Below are positions 52,769 through 63,246 of a DNA stretch of 64,000 nt, piece after piece (the first letter of the stretch is position 1; each line of letters opens with the position of its first letter). The stretch is from Ruegeria intermedia (GTDB taxonomy: Bacteria; Pseudomonadota; Alphaproteobacteria; Rhodobacterales; Rhodobacteraceae). The stretch lies in assembly GCF_900129345.1 (NCBI RefSeq), contig NZ_FQVK01000018.1:18055-82054 (forward strand). The letters run 5' to 3'. The notes under the pieces are model-generated. The model was not told where the DNA came from. It did not search any database and saw nothing but the letters and a program-made list of their open reading frames with translations. Position numbers and translations under genes: made by a program.

Positions 52769-53526
52769 TAGCCGGGTTTGCGCGCGATGATCCAGACGGG
52801 GTGATAGGTCAGGCGCACGCCTTCGGGGCCGGAAAACGCGGCGCGATAACGCGTACTGAAATCGGTCAGGTCGGCGCGGGTCCAGACCTGCGCCGCACGG
52901 CCGTTCACCCCGGTCTCACGCAGGTGGCGCAGCACGTCCAACGGCGTGTCGAACCACAGCGGTTGCCGATCCTGCCACAGGTCGAGGATTTCAACCTCGG
53001 GGCCGATGCCTGCGGCCAGATCCTCGGGGGCGCGCAAGCCGGGCGCGCGGGCGGCCGACCCCAGCGCGGACAGCTCGGCGTACTGGTCGGGGCCAAATCC
53101 CGAAATGGCCACCCACCCGCCAGGTGCGACCTGATGCAGGGCGCGGCGAACCACGGCCGCCGGATCGTCCAGCCATTGGACCGTCGAGGCCGAGGCGATC
53201 AGGTCCGGCCGCGCGGGCCATGTCACATCGCGGATATCGCCTTGCAGGAAATCCGCGCCCCATCGCCGCGCAGTCTCCTGGGCCTCGGCCATCAGGTCGT
53301 TGAGCGTGGACTGGGTGAACGAAAACTGCTGGTGCAGCGCTTCGGTCAGATGACCGGTGCCGCAGCCGATTTCGAACAGGGTGCCAAACTGGCGGGGCGC
53401 CCCGAGATCGACCAGCCGCTGCGCCAGAGCGCGGGCAATCCGGGCCTGCGGGCCAGCGGCGCAGTGATAGCTGCCGAAGCTGCGGCTGAAACTGCGCCGG
53501 ATGCGGTCGGTGGGCATGGCGTTCAT
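52768..53526 (-). CDS. bioC: Malonyl-ACP O-methyltransferase
   Basis: SAM-dependent enzyme that caps malonyl-ACP so the fatty acid pathway can build pimeloyl-ACP. 252 aa: RIRRSFSRSFGSYHCAAGPQ is the BioC opening, TLFEIGCGTGHLTEAL binds SAM, and SASTVQWLDDP is a BioC hallmark. ATG 53526 overlaps the bioG stop (ATGA); ATG 53517 is possible. Last gene of the operon. Confidence 0.92.
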   Translation of the reverse strand: MNAMPTDRIRRSFSRSFGSYHCAAGPQARIARALAQRLVDLGAPRQFGTLFEIGCGTGHLTEALHQQFSFTQSTLNDLMAEAQETARRWGADFLQGDIRDVTWPARPDLIASASTVQWLDDPAAVVRRALHQVAPGGWVAISGFGPDQYAELSALGSAARAPGLRAPEDLAAGIGPEVEILDLWQDRQPLWFDTPLDVLRHLRETGVNGRAAQVWTRADLTDFSTRYRAAFSGPEGVRLTYHPVWIIARKPG

Positions 53527-54140
53527 GCGAACCACTCCGCCCAGGTCTGCCCCACCGCGAAAGGCTGGTGCGGGCCGGGGATGCGGCGCATGGTGTCCGA
53601 TTGGCCCCAGGCCATTTCCTGCGCGGCCGTCGGCACGATGCGGTCCGAGGTGGAAATCCAGACCCGGTCGAAACCGGGATCGGGCGCAGCTCCGCGCGCG
53701 GCGATGGTCCGCAGTTCCTCGGCCGCAGCGGCAAAATCGATCTCGGGCGCGGGGCCATCCAGCCCGGCCCGGCGGCAGAACCGGGCAAAGCTGGCCGCGC
53801 TCAGGCCATCGGCCGTGGCTGCCACCGTCTCGGGCGCGATGCCCCGGTCGGCATCCGCCGGAAACAGCGTGCCGTTGACCGCAACCTTGCGCGCGCAGGT
53901 CACTCCGTGCCCCGCCAGCCAATGCGCGGCCGAAGCGACACCGAAGGAATAGGCCAGCAAGCGGATCGAGTCATAGTTGCCGGTTTCGGGCAGCGCGTCA
54001 TCGAGGTTGCGATAGTCGTCCACCACCAGAACGTCCGCCGCCCCGGTCAGGCGCGCAAACGGCGCAGGCCCCAGCGCCCAACCGCCGAACACCAGCGTCA
54101 ACTGCGCTCCTCCGTCACGGGTTAGCCAGTGCCGCCTCAT
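53523..54140 (-). CDS. bioG: Pimeloyl-ACP methyl ester esterase, BioG type (DUF452)
   Basis: 205 aa alpha/beta hydrolase that removes the methyl cap from pimeloyl-ACP methyl ester. Nucleophile Ser in LLAYSFGVASA, TLVFGGWALGPAPF near the N-terminus as in BioG, and a late HQPFAVG carrying the likely catalytic His. BioG replaces BioH. Overlaps bioA and bioC by ATGA. Confidence 0.88.
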   Translation of the reverse strand: MRRHWLTRDGGAQLTLVFGGWALGPAPFARLTGAADVLVVDDYRNLDDALPETGNYDSIRLLAYSFGVASAAHWLAGHGVTCARKVAVNGTLFPADADRGIAPETVAATADGLSAASFARFCRRAGLDGPAPEIDFAAAAEELRTIAARGAAPDPGFDRVWISTSDRIVPTAAQEMAWGQSDTMRRIPGPHQPFAVGQTWAEWFA

Positions 54141-55423
54141 GCGTCGCCCCGCGCGAGTTCGACCATGGCCGCCGTCACCCGGCTCAGCTCGTCGCCCGAG
54201 ATCACATAGGGCGGCATACAGTAGATGTTGCGCGCGAAGGGACGCAGCCAGACCCCGGTTTCCGGCGCCCGCCGATGCGCGATGCGTGGATCGACGGTGT
54301 GCTCCATCTCGATCACGCCGATGGCGCCCAGCACCCGCACATCGGCGACGCCGGGCAGGCCGCGCGCCGGCTCCAGTTCGGCCTTCATCTGCGCCTCGAT
54401 GGCCCGCACGCTGGCCTGCCAGCCGCCATCCTCAACCAGCCCCAGACTGGCGACGCCGGCGGCGCAGGCCAGCGGATTGGCCATGTAGGTGGGGCCGTGC
54501 ATGAACACGCCAGCCTCGCTGTTGCCGATGCCATAAGCCACCTGTTCGGTGGTCACCGTCGCGGCGAACGAGATGTGCCCCCCCGTCAGCGCCTTGCCCA
54601 GGCAGATGATGTCCGGCGTCACCCCCGCATGGGTGGTGGCAAACAGCTCTCCGGTCCGGCCGAATCCGGTGGCGATTTCATCGAAGATCACCAGAACGTC
54701 ATGGGCCTGACACAGGGCCTTGGCCCGGCGCAGCCACTCGGGGTGATAGAAATACATGCCGCCCGCGCCCTGCACGACCGGTTCAAGCACCAGCGCGGCC
54801 AGCCTGTGCGCCTTGTCGCGCAGCAACTGTTCCAGGGCATCGAGCCCGTTCTGTGCCGGGTCCTCGGGCCAGTCGTCGCCCAGGCGAACGGACGGGCGCG
54901 GCAGGAAATGCTGGATCGACAGCGCGCCGCGGAACAGCCCGTGCATGCCGTTGACGGGGTCGCAGACGCTCATCGCCTTCCAGGTGTCGCCGTGATAGCC
55001 GCCGCAGATCGTGGCGAACTCGACCTTGTCGGTGCGGCCATGGGCCATCTGGAACTGCACCGCCATCTTCATCGCCACCTCGATCGAGACCGAGCCGCTG
55101 TCGCAATAGAAGATCCGGTCCAGCCCCTCGGGCAGCAGGGCCACCATCTTGCGGCCAAGATCAATCGCGGGCCGGTGGGTCAGACCGCCGAACATGACAT
55201 GGGGCATCCGGTCCAGCTGTTGCTGCATGGCGGCGGTGATCGCCGGGTGGCGGTGCCCATGGATGGCGCACCACCACGAGGACATGGCGTCGATCATCTT
55301 CGCCCCGTCCTCGCGGTACAGATACACGCCCTCGGCCCGGTCGATCAGGTGCATCGGGCCCGGGTCGGCCACGTTCGTATAGGGGTGCCACAGGTGGCGG
55401 GCGTCAAATTCCAGCGGGGTCAC
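54137..55423 (-). CDS. bioA: Adenosylmethionine-8-amino-7-oxononanoate aminotransferase
   Basis: PLP enzyme, 428 aa, GTG start overlapping bioD (GTGA). [66 protein letters not shown] and the PLP lysine in CLGKALTGG are clear BioA features. Makes 7,8-diaminopelargonate. Confidence 0.97.
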   Translation of the reverse strand: MTPLEFDARHLWHPYTNVADPGPMHLIDRAEGVYLYREDGAKMIDAMSSWWCAIHGHRHPAITAAMQQQLDRMPHVMFGGLTHRPAIDLGRKMVALLPEGLDRIFYCDSGSVSIEVAMKMAVQFQMAHGRTDKVEFATICGGYHGDTWKAMSVCDPVNGMHGLFRGALSIQHFLPRPSVRLGDDWPEDPAQNGLDALEQLLRDKAHRLAALVLEPVVQGAGGMYFYHPEWLRRAKALCQAHDVLVIFDEIATGFGRTGELFATTHAGVTPDIICLGKALTGGHISFAATVTTEQVAYGIGNSEAGVFMHGPTYMANPLACAAGVASLGLVEDGGWQASVRAIEAQMKAELEPARGLPGVADVRVLGAIGVIEMEHTVDPRIAHRRAPETGVWLRPFARNIYCMPPYVISGDELSRVTAAMVELARGDA

Positions 55424-56040
55424 AGGGCACCTCGGATCGTGTCCATGTCGATCGCCTCGAAGGCGTGGCGCAGGGTGTCGGGTGTCAGAGTCTCGATCCG
55501 GCCGAGGCGTCCCAGGTGGGGCACCTGCGACATCTGGATGATGGTCTGTTCGACCGCGGGTTCGGGGTCTCCGATGAAGGCCACGCCGACCACCGGGCAG
55601 CCGGCGCCGCGCAGTGCCATCAGAGACAGGGTCGTGTGGTTGATCGTGCCCAGGGCCGTCCGGGCCACCAGAATCACGGGTGCCTGCCAGCGGGCGAACA
55701 GGTCAAGGTAATAGGCCTGCCGGGTCAGCGGCACCATGACGCCCCCTGCCCCTTCGACCACCAGCGGGCGATCGGTCTGCGGCAGGGTCAGCCGGTCAAG
55801 GTCGATCTCGACCCCCTCGGCCTCGGCCGACAGGTGCGGCGAAGCGGGCAGGTTCAGCAGATAGGCCTCGGGCAGGACCGATTGGCCGGACAGGCGCGCC
55901 ACGATCTGGCTGTCGGTCTCTTCCTCAAGCCCCGATTGCACGGGCTTCCAGTACTGCGCACCGAGGGCCGCGGTCAGCCCGGCGGAAAACACGGTTTTGC
56001 CGACGCCAGTGTCGGTTCCGGTCACGATCACTGTGGTCAT
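55420..56040 (-). CDS. bioD: Dethiobiotin synthetase
   Basis: 206 aa. P-loop [16 protein letters not shown] at the N-terminus, YWKPVQSGL, and [14 protein letters not shown]-dependent ring closure of diaminopelargonate to dethiobiotin. Coupled to bioF and bioA by 4-nt overlaps. Confidence 0.97.
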   Translation of the reverse strand: MTTVIVTGTDTGVGKTVFSAGLTAALGAQYWKPVQSGLEEETDSQIVARLSGQSVLPEAYLLNLPASPHLSAEAEGVEIDLDRLTLPQTDRPLVVEGAGGVMVPLTRQAYYLDLFARWQAPVILVARTALGTINHTTLSLMALRGAGCPVVGVAFIGDPEPAVEQTIIQMSQVPHLGRLGRIETLTPDTLRHAFEAIDMDTIRGAL

Positions 56041-57167
56041 GCGGGTCCTGCCTGTTGTTCGGCGATGGCCTGAAACACCGCCGTGATGTCCTGTGCGCCC
56101 ACGTTGCCGGTGATCGAGACCCGCAGCCGCGAGCTGCCACGCGGCACGGTGGGTGGGCGGATCCCGCGCACGTCAAAGCCCCTCTGTTGGAGTTTCGCCG
56201 CGCGATCCATCGTGGCCGCGTCCTCTCCCACGATGACGGGCATGATCTGGCTGTGAAATCCGGTCAGCCCGCACAGGCGCGCGGCCTCGGCGTGGGCATG
56301 AGCCATCCGGTCGCGCGCGGCCAAAGTCAGGCCTGGGTCCTGTCCGACGGCCCGCAGCGCGCCCCGCACGATGGCGGCGTCCAACGGCGACGGGGCCGTC
56401 GCAAAGATGAACGGCCGTGCCCGGTTGATCAGGGTGTCGATCATTTCACGCGGTCCGCAGATCAGCCCGCCGCTGGCGCCCAGCCCCTTGCCGCAGGTGT
56501 GCAGCGTCAGCACCTCGGCGTCCAACCCATGGGCCAGCCCTTGCCCATTCGGGCCGAAGACGCCCGTGGCATGGGCCTCGTCCACCACCAGCACCGCCTG
56601 CTCGGCTCGGGCCAGTCCGGCCAGGGCGGTCAACGGGGCCAGATCGCCCTCCATCGAATAGACGCTTTCGACCGCGATCCAGACTTGGCCCGTGCCGCCT
56701 TGCGCGCGCCAGTCGGCCAGCACCGCGCGGGCCGCCGAAATGTCGTTATGCGCAAAGCCACGGGTCTCGGCCCGACCCAGGCGCATGCCTTCATGCGCGC
56801 TGGCATGGACCAGTTCGTCATGCAGGATCAGATCCCCGGCCGCGGGCAGGGTCGAAAAAATGGCTTGATTGGCCTGAAACCCGCCGCCCATGAAGAGCGC
56901 CGCCTCGGCGCCGAAAAAGGCGGCAGCTTCGGCTTCCAGCGCCTCGTGCTCGGGGTGGTTGCCGCGCAGCAGGCGCGACCCGCCAGAACCCAGCGGAACG
57001 CCCCGGTCCAGCGCGTCCTGCGCCGCGCGCCTCAGAAGGTCGGAACCGGCCAGGCCCAGATAGTCGTTGGATGCAAAATCCAGCCCCGTGCGGGGCGCAA
57101 GCCTGCGCAGCCGATGGCGCGTTTCCAGCACCTTCAGCGCATTGCCCAGCCTTGCGGTCGCTGTCAT
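56037..57167 (-). CDS. bioF: 8-Amino-7-oxononanoate synthase
   Basis: 376 aa PLP enzyme: [42 protein letters not shown], and the PLP lysine in [13 protein letters not shown]. Condenses pimeloyl-ACP and alanine. ATG 57167 overlaps the bioB stop (ATGA). Confidence 0.97.
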   Translation of the reverse strand: MTATARLGNALKVLETRHRLRRLAPRTGLDFASNDYLGLAGSDLLRRAAQDALDRGVPLGSGGSRLLRGNHPEHEALEAEAAAFFGAEAALFMGGGFQANQAIFSTLPAAGDLILHDELVHASAHEGMRLGRAETRGFAHNDISAARAVLADWRAQGGTGQVWIAVESVYSMEGDLAPLTALAGLARAEQAVLVVDEAHATGVFGPNGQGLAHGLDAEVLTLHTCGKGLGASGGLICGPREMIDTLINRARPFIFATAPSPLDAAIVRGALRAVGQDPGLTLAARDRMAHAHAEAARLCGLTGFHSQIMPVIVGEDAATMDRAAKLQQRGFDVRGIRPPTVPRGSSRLRVSITGNVGAQDITAVFQAIAEQQAGPA

Positions 57168-58144
57168 TCGGCCGCGTCCACGCGGGCCTCGGACTCCGCC
57201 TCCATCGGCTGGATGCCCAGCTTGGCGAACAGGATCGCGTCCTTGCTTTCCTCGGGGTTCTCGGCGGTCAGCAGCGTGTCGCCGGCAAAGATCGAGTTGG
57301 CACCGGCAAAGAAGCACATGGCCTGCATCTCGTCGCTCATCTCGCTGCGGCCAGCGGACAGACGAACATGGGATTTCGGCATCATGATCCGCGCCAGCGC
57401 GATGATGCGCACAAAATCGATCGGATCGACCGGCTTGGCGTCGGCCAGCGGAGTGTCGGCCTGCGGCATCAGCATGTTGATCGGCACCGAATCCGGCGGC
57501 TCGGGCAGGTTGGCCAGCGTCACCAGCATGTCGATCCGGTCCTCGCCGTTTTCGCCCATGCCCAGAATGCCGCCCGAACAGACCTTCATCCCCGCCTCGC
57601 GCACGCGGTTCAGCGTGTCGATCCGGTCGGCAAAGGTACGTGTCGTGATGACCTCGGGGTAATAACGCTCGGACGTGTCGATGTTGTGGTTGTAATAGTC
57701 CAGCCCGGCATCGCGCAGCTGCACCACCTGGGTATCGTCCAGCATGCCCAAGGTCATGCAGGTTTCCATGCCCATCGCCTTGACGCCCTGAATCATCGCC
57801 ACCAGTGCATCCATGTCGCGCGCCTTGGGCTCGCGCCAGGCGGCGCCCATGCAGAACCGGGTCGAGCCGGACTCGCGCGCCTTGCGGGCCTCGGCCAGAA
57901 CGCGCTCGACCTCGATCAGTTTCGAGGCGCTCAGCTTGGAGCCGTTGCGCGCGGATTGCGAGCAATAGGCGCAATCCTCGGCGCAGCCGCCGGTCTTGAT
58001 CGACAGAAGCCGCGACATCTGCACCTTGTTGGGGTCAAAATTCTCGCGATGTACGGTCTGCGCCCGATACAGAAGGTCCATCAGCGGCAGGTCATGGATG
58101 GCCTGAGCGGTTTCGCGGGTCCAGGTGTTCGATGTAGCCGACAT
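57164..58144 (-). CDS. bioB: Biotin synthase
   Basis: Radical SAM enzyme that inserts sulfur into dethiobiotin. 326 aa. The [4Fe-4S] cysteines are in [14 protein letters not shown] (CxxxCxxC), then [16 protein letters not shown] and [14 protein letters not shown]. Starts at ATG 58144; the frame runs on to 58225, but those codons are the AT-rich promoter. First gene of bioBFDAGC; there is no good ribosome site, and a BioR box ends one base before the ATG. Confidence 0.96.
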   Translation of the reverse strand: MSATSNTWTRETAQAIHDLPLMDLLYRAQTVHRENFDPNKVQMSRLLSIKTGGCAEDCAYCSQSARNGSKLSASKLIEVERVLAEARKARESGSTRFCMGAAWREPKARDMDALVAMIQGVKAMGMETCMTLGMLDDTQVVQLRDAGLDYYNHNIDTSERYYPEVITTRTFADRIDTLNRVREAGMKVCSGGILGMGENGEDRIDMLVTLANLPEPPDSVPINMLMPQADTPLADAKPVDPIDFVRIIALARIMMPKSHVRLSAGRSEMSDEMQAMCFFAGANSIFAGDTLLTAENPEESKDAILFAKLGIQPMEAESEARVDAAE

Positions 58145-58145
58145 T

Positions 58146-58155
58146 TTATAGATAA
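58146..58155. promoter_or_regulatory. BioR operator of the biotin operon
   Basis: TTATAGATAA on the + strand (TTATCTATAA on the minus strand), which fits the BioR consensus TTATMKATAA known from alphaproteobacterial biotin genes. It lies one nucleotide from the bioB start codon. No BioR gene is in the window. Confidence 0.82.
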
Positions 58156-58246
58156 TTTTTCCCGATGATTCAGATTTACTCGGGTTTATCAATAAAGCCG
58201 GAAAACGCAACATCCGCGATGTCACAGGGTGCGGGTCCGGCGCAGG

Positions 58247-59782
58247 TCAGGAATGGCGTCGCACCGATTTCGGGCCATCCGGCGTGATCGAATGCAACGA
58301 GAGTGTATGGTCCATGTTGCGCATCCGGTGGCGCAGCATCTGGCGCGTCAACCGTGCAAGGTCCGGCGCGAATTCAGGCTTGTGCGCGACGTTCTCGGCC
58401 TCGCCCTTGCCATGGTGATCGAACAGCAGGGGCGGCAGGTCGGCGGCGAATTCCACCAATGTAAACCGCGCATCCCGCAGAATGCCCAGGCACGAGTCGC
58501 TGTGCCCGATCCCCAGCCGCCTCTGCCAGACGGTCGGGTGTTCGGGGTCGGAAAAATCCAGCTCACTGAAGGAATAGCCGCGCCAGTCCGCCGGTATCCG
58601 GCCCTGCAGAAGCGGCAGCAGGGAACGCCCGTCCATCGAATTCGGGATGGCCTGCCCCACCCAGTCCAGAATGGTCGGCGCGATGTCGATGGATTCGGTC
58701 GGAACGTCGACGCGCAGCCCCGCATTCCCCGCGTTGTCCGGCGCGCGGATCACCAACGGCGTGTGATAGGCCGCGTCATAGACCGACATCTTGCCCCAGG
58801 CATGGTGATCGCCCAGCATCTCGCCATGATCGGCGGTGATGACGATCAACGTGTCATCATATTGGCCGCTGTCCTTCAGAAACCGCAGCACCCGACCGAT
58901 GTGATGGTCGACCTCGCTCGCCAGCCCCAGATAGACGGCGCGCAGTGTCTGGGTGGTCTGATCGGTCGGTGGCACCTCGGCAAAGCCATGCACGCAGTCA
59001 CCCGGCCCGCAGCTTTCCAGCGCCGGGCCGAAGAACGGATGAACGGCGGCTTCGGCATCAGGTGATTCAGCCCGCGTCGGCAGTGGCAGTAACGCCGGAT
59101 CATACATGCGGTTGTACGGCGCCGGCGCAACCAGCGGCGGGTGCGGACGGATATAGGTCAGATGCGCGAACCAGCCGGGCTGTCGATAGGACGCGATTTC
59201 GTTCAAGAACGAGTCGGTCAGGAATGCCGTGTCACTGTCTGCGGCGCTGTACGGGGCGGGGTCGTTCAACCGCGGCGCGGACCCGTCCGGCGAAACCGGC
59301 TTGTAGAGGTCCCAATAGTCGTCAAACGCATATCCCTTTCGCAGCAGGTGCGACCGCCAGGGAAACGATTCCTCGAGCCGCATTTCGACGACCTCGTGAA
59401 AACCGTTCATCGGATTTTCATAGGTCTTGACCGCCGGGTCGTTCGGATGATGCACCCGAGGGTCGGCCGAGGTGTCGGTATAGCCGAACAGCTGCGGCAG
59501 GTATCCGGCCTTGCGCATTTCCGTCGCGATGTTTGGGGTGTCGTGCCGCAGCGGCGTGCCGTTGCGCACCGATCGGTGATTCATGGCATATTGCCCTGTC
59601 AGCAGCGACGCCCGCGACGGCCCGCACGGGTTGGTGACCGAGAAATGGCGGGTGAACGTGACGCCTTCGGCCATGAAGCCGCGCAGGTTGGGCAGATCGA
59701 CATGGTCAGCCAGCGCCCCGGTCAGGCAGTCGGCGCGCAACTGATCGATGATGATGAACAGGACATTTCCCTTTTGCCGCAT
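58247..59782 (-). CDS. Sulfatase-fold hydrolase, phosphonate monoester hydrolase-like
   Basis: 511 aa, cytosolic (no signal). Opening NVLFIIIDQLRADCL, formylglycine site NPCGPSRASLLTGQY (CxPSR), TADHGEMLGDHH and TESIDIAPTILDWVG. The pattern of blocks (FGYTDTSADPRVHHPNDP, YIRPHPPLVAPAPYN, SWRLKH-like end RHRMRNMDHTLS) follows the Rhizobium phosphonate monoester hydrolase/phosphodiesterase rather than typical arylsulfatases. Needs a formylglycine-generating activity from elsewhere. Substrate unproven; phosphodiesters or phosphonate monoesters are likely. Confidence 0.85.
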   Translation of the reverse strand: MRQKGNVLFIIIDQLRADCLTGALADHVDLPNLRGFMAEGVTFTRHFSVTNPCGPSRASLLTGQYAMNHRSVRNGTPLRHDTPNIATEMRKAGYLPQLFGYTDTSADPRVHHPNDPAVKTYENPMNGFHEVVEMRLEESFPWRSHLLRKGYAFDDYWDLYKPVSPDGSAPRLNDPAPYSAADSDTAFLTDSFLNEIASYRQPGWFAHLTYIRPHPPLVAPAPYNRMYDPALLPLPTRAESPDAEAAVHPFFGPALESCGPGDCVHGFAEVPPTDQTTQTLRAVYLGLASEVDHHIGRVLRFLKDSGQYDDTLIVITADHGEMLGDHHAWGKMSVYDAAYHTPLVIRAPDNAGNAGLRVDVPTESIDIAPTILDWVGQAIPNSMDGRSLLPLLQGRIPADWRGYSFSELDFSDPEHPTVWQRRLGIGHSDSCLGILRDARFTLVEFAADLPPLLFDHHGKGEAENVAHKPEFAPDLARLTRQMLRHRMRNMDHTLSLHSITPDGPKSVRRHS

Positions 59783-59982
59783 TCCGAACCACCCTGCCTG
59801 GATTCCGTGTTCCGTCCGATGGCGACTGTGTCCGCGATCCTTGGTTCAAGCAAACGATTCCATCGGTCGGGCGTGATTTTCCGACGGCACGCCGGCCCCT
59901 GAAGGACACGCCCCACGCCCAGTTTCTCCTCCTGTGCAAGAAAGCCGTTGCAGCAGGGCGTCGTTTCCCATCTGATACCCGC

Positions 59983-61107
59983 ATGACACAGCTCTCTATT
60001 GCATTGGAACAGATCAACGACTCCCTGCGGATCGCGGTTGCGGGCGAGATGGTGACCCAATCGCTGGAGGCGGTGGAAAAGGGATTTCGGGCAATTCACC
60101 CAGACGCGGATCACATTGTTTTCGATCTGTCCGGGCTCGGGTCGCTGGACACCGGCGGCGCCTGGTTGATCTGCGATCTGGCGCGGCGGGCCTCGGCAGC
60201 GGGCGCGACGGTGACCTATGAAAACGTCTCGGCCACGCAATCGGCGCTGCTCGAGACCGTCGCGCAGAACATCGCGACCGAGATTCCGGCCGAGGCCCCG
60301 CCGCGCGGTTTCGTACCCTGGCTGGAGTCGCTGGGCCGGCGAACGGTCGGGGCCGGGCGCGACACGGCGTCGATGCTGGGCTTTCTGGGCCTGACGCTGC
60401 ACCGGCTGGCGCGCACCTTGGTCATGCCATGGCGTCTGCGCCGGGCCGCGCTGGTGTCGCAGATGGAGGAAACCGGGTTCAAGGCGCTGCCCATCGTGGC
60501 GCTGATGGGGTTTCTGATCGGGGTGGTTCTTGCCTTTCAGGGGGCAACCCAGTTGAAACAGTTCGGCGCCGAGATCTTCGTGGTCGAGCTGATCTCGATC
60601 TCGGTTCTGCGCGAGTTGGGCGTCCTGCTGACCGCTATCATCGTGGCGGGACGGTCAGGCTCGGCCTTCACCGCGTCGATCGGCTCGATGAAGGTGCAGG
60701 AGGAGATCGACGCCATGCAGACGCTGGGCCTGGACCCGATCGAGGTTCTGGTGGTCCCGCGGGTTCTGGCGCTGCTGATCATGCTGCCGATCCTGGGCTT
60801 CGTGGCCGACATGGCCGGCCTGTTCGGCGGCGCCTTGATGAGCTGGATCGATTTGGGCGTCAGCCCCGGCATGTTCGTCACGCGCCTGAAGGAAAACACC
60901 GATGTCTGGCACCTGGCGGTCGGGCTGATCAAGGCCCCGTTCTTTGCCGTGGTAATCGCGGTGATCGCCTGTTGGCAGGCGATGCAGGTCAAGGGCTCGT
61001 CCCAGAGCGTGGGGCAGCGGACCACATCATCGGTGGTGCAGGCGATCTTCATGGTGATCGCCATCGATGCGCTGTTTTCCATCTTCTTTTCCGAGGTCGG
61101 GGTCTGA
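59983..61107 (+). CDS. mlaE: Mla-type lipid ABC transporter permease with N-terminal STAS domain
   Basis: 374 aa. Residues 1-100 form a STAS/MlaB-like domain (IVFDLSGLGSLDTGGAWLIC); residues about 130-374 are the MlaE permease (FKALPIVALMGFLIGVVLAF, AGRSGSAFTASIGSMKVQEE, IDAMQTLGLDPIEVLVVPR). The fusion removes the need for a separate MlaB. First gene of a phospholipid-trafficking operon acting across the envelope. Confidence 0.93.
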   Translation: MTQLSIALEQINDSLRIAVAGEMVTQSLEAVEKGFRAIHPDADHIVFDLSGLGSLDTGGAWLICDLARRASAAGATVTYENVSATQSALLETVAQNIATEIPAEAPPRGFVPWLESLGRRTVGAGRDTASMLGFLGLTLHRLARTLVMPWRLRRAALVSQMEETGFKALPIVALMGFLIGVVLAFQGATQLKQFGAEIFVVELISISVLRELGVLLTAIIVAGRSGSAFTASIGSMKVQEEIDAMQTLGLDPIEVLVVPRVLALLIMLPILGFVADMAGLFGGALMSWIDLGVSPGMFVTRLKENTDVWHLAVGLIKAPFFAVVIAVIACWQAMQVKGSSQSVGQRTTSSVVQAIFMVIAIDALFSIFFSEVGV

Positions 61108-61108
61108 C

Positions 61109-61924
61109 ATGGACGGCGCGATCCAGCAACAGGACACCAAGGCCGAGGCGCAGCGCGAGGCGGTGATCCGGGTGCGTCACCTGCGCAACCAGTTCGGCCC
61201 GCAGGTGGTGCATGACGACCTGAACCTGGATGTCTGGCGCGGCGAGGTTCTGGGCATCGTCGGCGGATCGGGCACCGGCAAGTCGGTCCTGCTGCGCACC
61301 ATCGTCGGGCTGAACAAGCCCGCCGCCGGCAGCATCGAGGTACTGGGCGTCGACGTACTGAACGGCCCCGACGCCGACCGACGCCGGATCGAAAAACGCT
61401 GGGGCGTGGCCTTTCAGGACGGCGCGCTGTTTTCATCGCTGACCGTGTTGCAGAACGTGATGGCCCCGCTGCGCGAACATACCGGCCTGAGCGAAAGCCT
61501 GATGCGCGCGCTCGGCAGCCTCAAGATCAGCCTGGTGGGCCTGCCCCAGCTGAGTTGCGGCAAGTTTCCGTCCGAACTGTCGGGCGGGATGCGCAAGCGG
61601 GCGGCCCTGGCGCGCGCGCTGGCGCTGGACCCCGAGATCGTGTTTCTGGACGAACCGACAGCCGGCTTGGACCCGATCGGGGCGGCGGCCTATGACGACC
61701 TGATCGGCGAGTTGCAGCAGGCCCTTGGGCTGACCGTTTTCATGGTCACCCATGACCTCGACAGTCTTTACGCCATCTGCGACCGTGTCGCGGTGCTTGC
61801 GGAAAAACGCGTTCTGGTCGAAGGTCCCATAGACGAGATGACCAAGGTCGATCATCCTTGGGTGCAGGAATACTTCACCGGCCCCCGGGCCCGCGCGGCG
61901 CAGCAGAAGGGGCACGACAGGTAG
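61109..61924 (+). CDS. mlaF: Mla-type lipid ABC transporter ATP-binding protein
   Basis: 271 aa ATPase: Walker A GGSGTGKSV, Q-loop VAFQDGALFSSLTVLQNV (MlaF style), signature LSGGMRKRAALARA, Walker B IVFLDEPTAGLDP, MVTHDLDSL. ATG 61109 follows the mlaE stop by 1 nt. Confidence 0.95.
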   Translation: MDGAIQQQDTKAEAQREAVIRVRHLRNQFGPQVVHDDLNLDVWRGEVLGIVGGSGTGKSVLLRTIVGLNKPAAGSIEVLGVDVLNGPDADRRRIEKRWGVAFQDGALFSSLTVLQNVMAPLREHTGLSESLMRALGSLKISLVGLPQLSCGKFPSELSGGMRKRAALARALALDPEIVFLDEPTAGLDPIGAAAYDDLIGELQQALGLTVFMVTHDLDSLYAICDRVAVLAEKRVLVEGPIDEMTKVDHPWVQEYFTGPRARAAQQKGHDR

Positions 61925-61929
61925 AGGCG

Positions 61930-63246
61930 ATGGAAACCCGGGCGAACTACATCCTGATCGGCGCATTCACGCTTGTGGGTATCCTCAGCGCGTTCGGCTT
62001 TTTCCTGTGGCTGGCCAAGTTCGAGGTGACCCGGCAATACGCCTATTACGACGTGCTGTTCGACAACGTTTCCGGCCTGTCGGCGGCCGGGGGCGTCAGC
62101 TACAACGGCCTGCCGGTGGGTCAGGTGATCTCGCTGGATCTGGACGACGACGACCCCTCGAAGGTGCGAGTGAGGCTTGAAGTTGACGCCGACATTCCCG
62201 TCACCACGGATACCATCGCGCAGTTGCAGTCGCTGGGGGTGACGGGCGTCAGCTATGTCGAGCTGTCGGGCGGATCACCCGATGCCGAGCGCCTGCCGCA
62301 GTTCAGCGTCATCAAAAGCAAGCGCAGCGCGATCCAATCGCTGTTCGAGGGCGCGCCCAAGGTGCTGGACGAGGCGGTGACCCTGCTGGAAAACCTCAAC
62401 GCCGTGGTCGATGACGACAACCGCAAGGCGGTGGCCGACATTCTGGACAACCTCGCCTCGGCCTCGGGACGGCTGGACAAGACGCTGACCGATTTCGAAA
62501 CCCTCTCGGGCGATCTGGGCAGCGCGGCAAAGGAGATCGGTGCCTTCACCAAGCGGTTGGACACCCTGGCGGATACGGCAGAAACCACGCTGACCACCGG
62601 GACTGAGACGCTCGACAGCATAAAGACCGCCGCGGACTCCGCAAAAACCGCACTGGATGGCGCCAACAAGACACTGGCCACGGCAGATCAGGTGCTGGAA
62701 CAGGACATCCGACCCTTCATCGCGCGCGGGTCTGAATTGGCGGACCGGCTGATCGGGTTGTCGGACGAGGCGGGGGTGACCATCGCGACCGTCAACAACA
62801 CCTTTGCGAACGCCAACCAAACGCTCGATTCCGTGACCTCGGCGATGGAAACGGCCAAGGGCACGCTGACCTCGGCCGAACGCGCCTTCGACTCGGCCAA
62901 CCGCGTAATGGACGAGGACGTGGCCGCCGTGGCCGCCGACATCCGCACCGCCGCAAACCAGGTGGCCGAGACCGTGTCGAACGTCACCCAGCGGATCGAC
63001 GCGATTTCCGCCGATATCCTCAGCGCCTCGCAATCGGCATCCGACCTCCTGGGCACGATCGACGGCATCGTGCAGCAGAACCGCCGGCAGGTGTCGGACT
63101 TTCTGCGGGTGGGGCTGCCCCAATTCGTGCGCTTCGTCGAAGAATCCCAACGCCTTGTCATCAGCCTGGACCGGCTGGTGGACAAGCTGGAACGCGACCC
63201 GGCCCGGTTCCTGCTGGGCACACAGGCATCGGAGTTTCGCCAATGA
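61930..63246 (+). CDS. mlaD: MCE-domain lipid-binding protein (MlaD-like)
   Basis: 438 aa: one N-terminal membrane helix (about 8-28), MCE domain (about 38-115, LFDNVSGLSAAGGVSYNGLP, VGQV), then a long helical, Ala/Thr/Asp-rich region with repeated LD-x2-T-like heptads (about 140-420). Longer than E. coli MlaD, more like tunnel-forming MCE proteins. Ribosome site AGAGG just upstream of ATG 61930. Confidence 0.92.
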   Translation: METRANYILIGAFTLVGILSAFGFFLWLAKFEVTRQYAYYDVLFDNVSGLSAAGGVSYNGLPVGQVISLDLDDDDPSKVRVRLEVDADIPVTTDTIAQLQSLGVTGVSYVELSGGSPDAERLPQFSVIKSKRSAIQSLFEGAPKVLDEAVTLLENLNAVVDDDNRKAVADILDNLASASGRLDKTLTDFETLSGDLGSAAKEIGAFTKRLDTLADTAETTLTTGTETLDSIKTAADSAKTALDGANKTLATADQVLEQDIRPFIARGSELADRLIGLSDEAGVTIATVNNTFANANQTLDSVTSAMETAKGTLTSAERAFDSANRVMDEDVAAVAADIRTAANQVAETVSNVTQRIDAISADILSASQSASDLLGTIDGIVQQNRRQVSDFLRVGLPQFVRFVEESQRLVISLDRLVDKLERDPARFLLGTQASEFRQ

